From Ilyomonas sp965277535 (GTDB taxonomy: Bacteria; Bacteroidota; Bacteroidia; Chitinophagales; Chitinophagaceae), in contig OZ255825.1 of NCBI GenBank assembly GCA_965277535.1, positions 2,170,001 through 2,234,000 of the forward strand: 64,000 nucleotides of DNA. Reading direction: 5' to 3'. Below, one piece after another: positions 58,558 to 64,000 of the stretch; position 1 is the first letter of the stretch, and the number at the start of each line of letters is the position of its first letter. The notes beneath the pieces are model-generated. The model was not told the origin of the DNA and ran no database searches. It saw nothing but the letters and a program-made list of their open reading frames with translations. The position numbers and the translations under genes are program-made.

Positions 58558-60618
58558 TTATTCAATCAACCGTTTTGGTTCCCGCTCTTTTGCTTTTTTC
58601 GCTTTTGGTTTTGCCTCTTTTTTAGGCGACGTTTCTTTCTTATGATGAGCAGGATGCAATATCCATTCATAGTCCAGTTGGCGTTTGTCTAAGTTAGCCG
58701 CCACCACTTTTATCCAAACTTTGTCGCCCATGCGAAAGGAGCGCCCACTGCGCCTTCCCACCAAAGCATAGTCGCTTTCTATCAGCCTGAAATCATCAAA
58801 ATCGCTAAGGCTGGCAATGCTTACCAAACCTTCGCATTTCTGCAAAACCGTTTCTACAAAAAAGCCAAACGAGGTAACACCACTAACAACGCCTTCGAAT
58901 TCTTCACCCAAGTATTCCTGCATGTATTCTACCTGCTTGTACTTGTTGGCGGCACGCTCACATTCCATCGCGGCACGCTCGCGCTCGCTGCTGTGCTTGC
59001 ATTTTTCGTTCATCTTTTTATCAATGATCGGTTCGTTCTGCAAACACGAAAGGAGAACACGATGCACCATCACATCAGGGTAGCGGCGGATGGGTGAAGT
59101 AAAGTGGCAATAGTTGTCAAAACCCAATCCGTAATGACCAATGTTTTCCGTTGTGTAAACAGCTTTTGCCATTGTGCGAATGCCCAGTTGTTCCAGCACA
59201 TGCTGTTCGGGTTTGCCCTGTACATCAGCAAGCATGGTATTGAAAGAAGCCGCAATCTTCGCAGGCGTGCTTGTGTTGAAGCTGTGTCCGAATTTCTTTG
59301 CAAAATCAATAAACGGTTTTAGCTTTTCGGCATCGGGCTGGTCGTGAACGCGATAGGGAAACGGAACGGCTTGTTTGTTTACTTTTGTTTTTGCCACATT
59401 TTCGGCAATGGTGCGGTTGGCAAGCAACATCAGTTCTTCAATCAGTTGATGTGCTTCTTTGCTTTCTTTTATTTCAATGCCAATGGGCTTTCCCTTTTCA
59501 TCCAATTTAAAACGAACTTCCTGCGATGAAAAATTAATAGCACCTTTTGAAAACCTTTGCCCGCGCAGGTTCTGGGCAATTTCATTCAACAATAAAACTT
59601 CTTTTTTGTGTTCGCCTTTTTTGTTTTCGATGATATTCTGCACTTCTTCATACGTAAAGCGATGGTTGCTGTGAATGAGCGTTTTGCCTATCCAATGCTG
59701 CTTTACTTCGCCCTTTTTATTCATTTGAAAAACGGCAGAAAATGTAAGCTTGTCTTCGTGCGGGCGCAATGAACACAACACATTTGAAATGTGTTCAGGC
59801 AACATCGGGTTTACCCTGTCGGGCAAATACACCGATGTGGCTCGTTTGTAGGCTTCGTCATCCAAAGCGGTGCCGGGCACTACATAATGACTTACATCGG
59901 CGATGTGAACGCCCACTTCGTACCAGCCGCCTTTTAAGCTTCGCAATGAAATGGCATCGTCAAAATCTTTGGCATCAACGGGGTCAATGGTAATGGTAAA
60001 AATATCTCTGAAATCGCGGCGCGATTCGATGTCATGTTCCGTAATGGTTTCAGGAATGCGTGCCGCTTCTTCGCTTGTTTCTTCAGAAAAAGAGAGCGGA
60101 AAGCCAGCTTCTGCCAGCAGGTTTTTCATGGCGCTGTCGTTCTCGTCTTCTGCACTTAAAATGGCGGTTACTTTACCTTCGGGCTTGCGGCTGTCTTTTT
60201 CCCATTTTATCAGTTGAACCGACACTTTATCTTTATCAACCGCACCGTTTATGTTATCAGGCGAAATGTAAATATCCGGCATCGGTTTGTTGCTGTCGGC
60301 TTTCACAAAAGCAAAGTGTTTGCTCATTTGCAACCTACCGATAAATTCGGTTTGCTTTCGTACCAAAACCTTTACAATCCTGCCTTCTTTCTTACCGGTT
60401 TCAAGGTTTTGTTTTACCACTTTTACGGTTACTTCATCTCCGTTCAAAGCCGTATTAAAATCGTGCGGGCGCACCAGCACATCGCCTTTGCCATCGGCAA
60501 TAATTACATAACCAATGCCCGATCTGGTAACTTCTAAAATGCCCTGCAATGTGTGGGCTTCCCCTGTTGAATGATGGGTTTGTTTTTGCTTCTTTTTTTT
60601 CTTCTTGTTCTCGCTCAT
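58558..60618 (-). CDS. rnr: Ribonuclease R
   Basis: A 686-residue 3'-to-5' exoribonuclease degrading structured RNA. Order: Lys-rich N-terminal tail (MSENKKKKKKQKQTHHSTGE), cold-shock domains (about 30-180), the RNB catalytic domain with TIDPVDAKDFDDAISL (about 210-225, the conserved Asp cluster), YHxTSPIRRYPDVMVHR (about 508-522) and a C-terminal S1 domain (about 580-650) plus a basic KPKAKKAKEREPKRL tail. Together with the small gene upstream it probably forms one unit. Confidence 0.95.
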   Translation of the reverse strand: MSENKKKKKKQKQTHHSTGEAHTLQGILEVTRSGIGYVIIADGKGDVLVRPHDFNTALNGDEVTVKVVKQNLETGKKEGRIVKVLVRKQTEFIGRLQMSKHFAFVKADSNKPMPDIYISPDNINGAVDKDKVSVQLIKWEKDSRKPEGKVTAILSAEDENDSAMKNLLAEAGFPLSFSEETSEEAARIPETITEHDIESRRDFRDIFTITIDPVDAKDFDDAISLRSLKGGWYEVGVHIADVSHYVVPGTALDDEAYKRATSVYLPDRVNPMLPEHISNVLCSLRPHEDKLTFSAVFQMNKKGEVKQHWIGKTLIHSNHRFTYEEVQNIIENKKGEHKKEVLLLNEIAQNLRGQRFSKGAINFSSQEVRFKLDEKGKPIGIEIKESKEAHQLIEELMLLANRTIAENVAKTKVNKQAVPFPYRVHDQPDAEKLKPFIDFAKKFGHSFNTSTPAKIAASFNTMLADVQGKPEQHVLEQLGIRTMAKAVYTTENIGHYGLGFDNYCHFTSPIRRYPDVMVHRVLLSCLQNEPIIDKKMNEKCKHSSERERAAMECERAANKYKQVEYMQEYLGEEFEGVVSGVTSFGFFVETVLQKCEGLVSIASLSDFDDFRLIESDYALVGRRSGRSFRMGDKVWIKVVAANLDKRQLDYEWILHPAHHKKETSPKKEAKPKAKKAKEREPKRLIE

Positions 60619-60637
60619 CTATGGGTTCTTATTTATG

Positions 60638-60844
60638 CTATTTAGATTCTTGCTGTGTCATGTCTGACCTGTTTGTAGTAACGTTTTTGTCGTGTGAAGA
60701 TTTCTTTTCTTCAGTAAGTAATTTGTCAAGATAATCACGCTCTTCTTCAAATGTCATGTCTTTGATTTCGTTACTTATCTGATCGCGAATTTTGCGCAAA
60801 TCCTTTACTACGTTTTGTTGTGTATTATGAGGTATCGTTGTCAT
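60638..60844 (-). CDS. 68-residue hypothetical protein upstream of rnr
   Basis: A 68-residue hydrophilic protein: MTTIPHNTQQNVVKDLRKIRDQISNEIKDMTFEEERDYLDKLLTEEKK..., a helix-loop-helix pattern (about 10-45) followed by a polar, disordered-looking tail. The N-terminal region (a KIRDxIS...D.TFEEERxYLDKLL pattern) resembles small proteins that accompany toxin genes in Bacteria, but no toxin is next to it; rnr follows 19 bp downstream on the same strand. Function unknown. Confidence 0.55.
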   Translation of the reverse strand: MTTIPHNTQQNVVKDLRKIRDQISNEIKDMTFEEERDYLDKLLTEEKKSSHDKNVTTNRSDMTQQESK

Positions 60845-61231
60845 GATTGATAATTTCTTTTGGTGTTCTAATTATCACTATTTGTCTAAGTTCCCACAAA
60901 CCGAAAAAATGGAAAATGTTTATTCAGCAAGGATACCACCAATAAAAATTCTATCATTATATCTTTATAAACGCAACTCTTTTATTTAAGGTTAAAATAC
61001 AAAATACAGTTTTATGGTACGGGCTTTTGTATCTCCGTTGATCGTCTGTTGTAATCGAAGATTTGTTCTTTTTTCTCTTTTAAGTAAAGAGAAAAAAGAA
61101 TCTCACTTCAACGTTCTGAAATTAATTGAACAAACAAAATAGCAACAGTATTATCAATGCTTAAAGGTAATAAAGGAAAAATAAAATTAGATAATGCAAA
61201 CACAAATTAACAGCAAAACCAAAAGCCATCA
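60845..61231. other. 387-bp gap between scpA and the 68-aa gene
   Basis: A/T-rich, no credible gene. It contains an unusual 14-bp hairpin (61066-61100) and the iterated word GCAAAACCAAA at 61213-61223, just past the scpA stop. Confidence 0.5.
61066..61100. terminator. Hairpin of T/C-run and A/G-run arms
   Basis: TTCTTTTTTCTCTT (61066-61079) and AAGAGAAAAAAGAA (61087-61100) are exact inverses around a 7-nt loop. It is far (about 130 bp) beyond the scpA stop, so its role as a terminator is uncertain; it may be a small RNA stem. Confidence 0.45.
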
Positions 61232-62011
61232 TCACACACTAACGTTCATTTCTTCCTCTTCTTTTCGTTCCTCATTCCAGGCTACTTCAAAATTGTTTCT
61301 GCCTTTATTTACAGCAAGAGAAAAGTAGTTCAATTGCACCAGTTCTAAAATGGATAAAAACAAAAAGATGGCATGAATGCGGTTTTCGCAATTCTGAAAA
61401 AGACGTTGAAAAGATGTTGTTTTTTGCAGTTTCACTTCGCTAATAATCTGCTCACGGCTTTCTTCCATCGTGTAGTTGTACCGAACCACCGTGTGCACGG
61501 GCTTGTTGTTTTTATCGTACAAGCGTTGCATTACGCGTTCAAATGTTTTCATCAGTTTGAACAAGGTAATGTTTTGTATTTCGGTGCCTTCGGCAGATTG
61601 TTCGCCAACAGCTGCCAGTTCACTTTGTATGTTGCCACGCTTTACCATCAGCATTCGCAGCGCTTCTTTCTCTGCCATTTGCAGCGAGGCTTCTTTGTAC
61701 CGTTTGTATTCGAGCAGTTTATCAACCAGTTCTTTACGCGGGTCTATTTCGTTGCCCGAATCATCGGTTTCTTTTCGTGGTAACAACATCTTTGCTTTCA
61801 CGCGCATAAGCGAGGCAATAAAAAGGATAAACTCGCTGCTCAGTTCAATATTCAGGCTTTTTTGCTGATGAATGAAAACCTGAAAATCGTTGATGATTTT
61901 GGTAATGGGAATATCGTAAATGTCAAGCTCATCTCTTTCTATAAAAAAAAGAAGCAGATCGAAGGGACCTTCAAACTGCTCTAATTTTATTTGATAAGAA
62001 ACTGAATTCAA
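61232..62011 (-). CDS. scpA: Segregation and condensation protein A
   Basis: A 259-residue kleisin that joins the SMC dimer with ScpB for chromosome compaction. N-terminal YQIKLEQFEGPFDLLLFFIERDELDIYDIPITKIINDF (about 6-43) and middle FILFIASLMRVKAKMLLPRK (about 63-82) are diagnostic; the C-terminal winged-helix (about 180-250) ends FSLAVNKGRNNFEVAWNEE. Last gene of a cluster read leftward: mscL lies 21 bp upstream. Confidence 0.93.
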   Translation of the reverse strand: MNSVSYQIKLEQFEGPFDLLLFFIERDELDIYDIPITKIINDFQVFIHQQKSLNIELSSEFILFIASLMRVKAKMLLPRKETDDSGNEIDPRKELVDKLLEYKRYKEASLQMAEKEALRMLMVKRGNIQSELAAVGEQSAEGTEIQNITLFKLMKTFERVMQRLYDKNNKPVHTVVRYNYTMEESREQIISEVKLQKTTSFQRLFQNCENRIHAIFLFLSILELVQLNYFSLAVNKGRNNFEVAWNEERKEEEEMNVSV

Positions 62012-62032
62012 TAGAAAAATAATTTGTACAAG

Positions 62033-62425
62033 TTAAATGCCCGGACGGCTTTTCAATTCGTCTCTGATATCTACCAACAGTTGCTCAGTAGCCGTTAGTG
62101 GCGGCACTTCTACCACAACGCCTTTTTTGCGGCGCGTAGCATTAATGCCTTTGATAACAAGAAACAAAGCAAGCGCAACAATAAGAAATGAAATTACATT
62201 CGATAAAAAGTTTCCGTACTTGATGCCGGTGCCGGGGATTACCAAATCCTGCAGGTTTTGAAGATTGGCTCTTTTTAAAGCGGGTGTTAAGATAGCAGGT
62301 GTAATAATATCATCAACCAGTGAACCAACAATTTTGGTAAAGGCTGCGCCGATGATGATACCAACAGCCAGATCGAGCACATTTCCTTTTAATGCGAAGT
62401 CTTTAAAATCTTTTAGAAAGCTCAT
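62033..62425 (-). CDS. mscL: Large-conductance mechanosensitive channel
   Basis: A 130-residue pentameric stretch-activated channel that releases solutes in osmotic downshock. N-terminal MSFLKDFKDFALKGNVLDLAVGIIIGAAFTKIVGSLVDDIITP carries the TM1 gate (LDLAVGIIIG) and the conserved FALKGNV; TM2 is FLSNVISFLIVALALFLVIKGINATRRKK (about 73-101). Slightly short C-terminal helix. Between scpA and frr on the same strand. Confidence 0.95.
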   Translation of the reverse strand: MSFLKDFKDFALKGNVLDLAVGIIIGAAFTKIVGSLVDDIITPAILTPALKRANLQNLQDLVIPGTGIKYGNFLSNVISFLIVALALFLVIKGINATRRKKGVVVEVPPLTATEQLLVDIRDELKSRPGI

Positions 62426-62484
62426 AAGAAGTGGTTTTTATAAGTTATGAAATGAAAATAAAGGTAATAGAAATTGACACATAG

Positions 62485-63048
62485 TTATATCGCCATCATT
62501 TCTTTTTCTTTTGCTGCCAAATGCCTGTCCACTAAGGTAATGTAGCGATCTGTAATTTCCTGCACGCCATTTTCAGCATCTTTGGCTTCATCCTCACTCA
62601 AACCTTCTTTTTGCAACTTTTTTACCTGCTCAATAATATCGCGGCGAATGCTGCGCACGGCTACTTTTGAGCCCTCGCCTTCGTTGCTTGCTTTTTTAAA
62701 CAATTCTCTTCTGCGTTCTTCAGTTAGGGGCGGCATAAACAAACGAATCTGGTTGCCATCATTTTGCGGTGTAATGCCAATGTTGGCAGCCATGATGGCA
62801 CGCTCAATGCTTTGCAACATCTTTTTTTCCCAGGGTTGAATGCTGATGGTTCGTACATCCAACACATTAATATTGGCTACCTGGCTGATGGGCGTTGGCG
62901 CGCCATAATATTCTACAGTAATGCCATCCAGCATTGAAGGATGGGCTTTACCGGCTCGTATTTTGGTTAGCTCCGTTTCTAAATGGCTAATGGCTTTTTT
63001 CATAGACGACTCAGCATCATCTAATAAAAACTCAACATCTTCCGACAT
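62485..63048 (-). CDS. frr: Ribosome recycling factor
   Basis: A 187-residue RRF that splits post-termination ribosomes with EF-G. Typical three-helix bundle: AISHLETELTKIRAGKAHPSMLDGITVEYYG (about 19-49), IQPWEKKMLQSIERAIMAANIGITPQNDGNQIRLFMPPLTEERR (about 70-113) and the C-terminal LSEDEAKDAENGVQEITDRYITLVD (about 147-172). Exact -7 box 25 bp upstream. In the cluster wecA-like > frr > mscL > scpA, with a terminator after the first. Confidence 0.96.
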   Translation of the reverse strand: MSEDVEFLLDDAESSMKKAISHLETELTKIRAGKAHPSMLDGITVEYYGAPTPISQVANINVLDVRTISIQPWEKKMLQSIERAIMAANIGITPQNDGNQIRLFMPPLTEERRRELFKKASNEGEGSKVAVRSIRRDIIEQVKKLQKEGLSEDEAKDAENGVQEITDRYITLVDRHLAAKEKEMMAI

Positions 63049-63073
63049 ACAAATTTTACATTTTAACGAGGCG

Positions 63074-63081
63074 CAAATCTA
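63074..63081 (-). promoter_or_regulatory. -7 box of frr
   Basis: TAGATTTG on the reverse strand, an exact TAnnTTTG, 25 bp before the frr ATG. It suggests frr has its own promoter after the upstream terminator. Confidence 0.4.
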
Positions 63082-63153
63082 AGCATTCCCTTAGCATTAC
63101 ATTGTGAAAGTATCGCAAGAACTAAACGAATGTATTGCTGTAGCTTTATCGTA

Positions 63154-63198
63154 CAAAACCAAATGCCTGAATCACTTGTATTCAGGCATTTGGTTTTG
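63154..63198 (-). terminator. 18-bp hairpin terminator made of an inverted CAAAACCAAA pair
   Basis: Arms 63154-63171 and 63181-63198 are exact inverses with a 9-nt loop; the outer parts are CAAAACCAAA (63154-63163) and TTTGGTTTTG (63189-63198), the second continuing into the full word TTTGGTTTTGC. Terminates the WecA-like gene read leftward. Confidence 0.85.
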
Positions 63199-63215
63199 CA
63201 CAAATTATCTTGCAA

Positions 63216-64000
63216 TCAGGCTTCCTGCTTTTCTTTTTTTGAAAACAATACTTTCAGGCGCAGCCTGCGCGGCTCTTCTATCACCACTTCGCCATCTTCT
63301 TTCTTTTTCACGCGCATGGTGGCAGGTTCATAAATATGCAGTGCTGAAATAACGGCAAAAAATAAAACCGCTTCCATCATAAACACAACTGTTGTATTGA
63401 ACGAAGCCATACAGAAAAACAGGAGCGAAAACACAACGCTTAACGATGTTAGGATAACTGTGGTTTGTACCGAAGAAAAGCCTTTATCGAGAAAAAGGTG
63501 GTGAATGTGATTGCGGTCGGCAATAAAAGGAGAATTGCCACGCGAAAGCCGGATGCAAAACACCCGCAGCGTATCCATTAAAGGAATTAATAACAAACCG
63601 AAACCAATGGCAGGAGAAGCTGGCACAGGAAACGTATGAGCCGTTGGCGCTAGGTTAATAAACCGGATAACCAGAATAGCGTTGATTAAGCCCAACATCA
63701 TGGAGCCGGCATCGCCCATAAATATTTTTGCCGGATGATAGTTGTAATACAAAAAAGCAAGTATGCTACCCAATAAAGAAAAGGCAATCAGGGCATAAGC
63801 CAGATCGCCGTTCAGATACATCCAGCTTCCAAAAAGAAAGGTTGAGATTAAACTTAAACTACCGGCCAGTCCGTCAACACCATCAATCAGGTTAATAGCG
63901 TTGATAATAACAATGATGGTAAAATAAGTGAGCAGATAACTCACTACATCAGGTATCTGATGAACACCTAAAAAGCCATGCAAATTGTTAATGAGCAAAT
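63216..64000 (-). CDS. MraY/WecA-like phospho-sugar transferase (5' end outside window)
   Basis: The last ~261 codons of a polytopic glycosyltransferase-4 enzyme that links a sugar-1-phosphate to undecaprenyl phosphate. Visible: INLIDGVDGLAGSLSLIS (about 36-53, the DD-containing NxxNxxDGxDGLA motif), FMGDAGSMMLG (about 94-104) and IPLMDTLRVFCIRLSRGNSPFIADRNHIHHLFLDKG (about 138-173, the HIHH motif typical of WecA). The HIHH box favours WecA/GlcNAc-1-P transfer over MraY. Its real start lies beyond the window; the TTG at 63998 is only the window edge. Tail hydrophilic, Lys-rich. Confidence 0.9.
   Translation of the reverse strand, partial: LLINNLHGFLGVHQIPDVVSYLLTYFTIIVIINAINLIDGVDGLAGSLSLISTFLFGSWMYLNGDLAYALIAFSLLGSILAFLYYNYHPAKIFMGDAGSMMLGLINAILVIRFINLAPTAHTFPVPASPAIGFGLLLIPLMDTLRVFCIRLSRGNSPFIADRNHIHHLFLDKGFSSVQTTVILTSLSVVFSLLFFCMASFNTTVVFMMEAVLFFAVISALHIYEPATMRVKKKEDGEVVIEEPRRLRLKVLFSKKEKQEA

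Larger units (their letters stand above)
1725..63199. repeat. Iterated 11-mers GCAAAAACAAA and GCAAAACCAAA, about 37 exact copies
   Basis: Dispersed, not one continuous repeat. GCAAAAACAAA or its complement starts at 1725, 2212, 6390, 6930, 12144, 12862, 13067, 13092, 14684, 23853, 25027, 25578, 38125, 38196, 38261, 39593, 42468, 43503, 46725, 49906, 54072, 54501, 58543, 59384, 60579 (25). GCAAAACCAAA or its complement starts at 5689, 10417, 10918, 11902, 19923, 19964, 24132, 48442, 53570, 58604, 61213, 63189 (12). Many one-base variants (GTAAAAACAAA, ACAAAAACAAA) are not counted. Found by eye, so the count could be slightly off. Both strands, coding and intergenic. Confidence 0.75.

Noticed and set aside
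1..64000. tRNA and rRNA genes
   Set aside because: Looked for T-arm GTTCGAATC-type strings and CCA-less cloverleafs by eye; none was convincing. A tRNAscan run would be decisive.

Overview
The window looks like a chromosomal piece of a Bacteroidota bacterium, most likely Chitinophagaceae or a close relative. Grounds: a SusC/SusD pair; a NagB-LmbE fusion next to a GH20 hexosaminidase; lipoproteins with short lipoboxes; DUF3822 joined to rsmD; a hemJ-hemH pair; DUF4142 and DUF6252-like lipoproteins; moderate to low GC; no Shine-Dalgarno-like leaders; and promoter candidates of the Bacteroidota form TTG-N20-TAnnTTTG. I see no rRNA, tRNA, CRISPR array, prophage or insertion sequence with a transposase. 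Most of it is ordinary core and catabolic genome.

Layout. 1-6.3 kb: start of a Wzx-like flippase, AIM24-family protein, a WxxGxW repeat protein, a DUF4142 lipoprotein, kbl, a small EamA transporter, an exported NIF3-like protein and a TfoX-N protein. 6.6-10.9 kb: N-acetylhexosaminidase plus NagB-LmbE fusion, an amino-sugar catabolic pair. 11.1-15.2 kb: 5-formyl-THF cyclo-ligase/lpxK, bioD, DUF3822/rsmD. 15.4-19.9 kb: SusC/SusD pair. 20.1-28.4 kb: typA, a frameshifted FkbM-like methyltransferase, DUF1345 protein, a beta-hydroxyacid dehydrogenase, a class A beta-lactamase-like serine hydrolase, a Cys-containing membrane protein and uvrB. 28.7-35.8 kb: DoxX-like duplicated membrane protein, PiT phosphate transporter with its DUF47 partner, an ArsR/SRPBCC cassette with a tandem-palindrome operator, a sugar-porter MFS and an outer-membrane-like protein.

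36.0-39.8 kb holds the most distinctive metabolic locus: four overlapping genes for a UbiA prenyltransferase, a type III polyketide synthase with intact Cys-His-Asn triad, a class I methyltransferase and an FAD oxidoreductase. This is a compact specialised-metabolite operon of unknown product. 40.1-49.8 kb: CDGSH protein, GH2, lipase, GH36 alpha-galactosidase, PhyH dioxygenase, TlpA-like thioredoxin, tyrS. 49.9-58.4 kb: hemJ/hemH, truB, MATE exporter, ECF sigma with putative anti-sigma, NlpC/P60 peptidase, a frameshifted retropepsin-like gene and its partner, recF, RDD protein. 58.6-64 kb: rnr, a 68-aa protein, scpA, mscL, frr and the start-truncated WecA/MraY-like transferase.

The most unusual signal is not a gene. 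The 11-mers GCAAAAACAAA and GCAAAACCAAA occur by my reading about 37 times exactly, on both strands, inside and between genes. In two places an inverted pair forms a terminator stem. This density and arrangement recall the DNA uptake sequences of Pasteurellaceae and Neisseria, which I do not know from Bacteroidota. Several families of dispersed palindromic elements, including two related ~215-250 bp inverted-repeat elements and a four-hairpin GTTCC element, fill the longer gaps.
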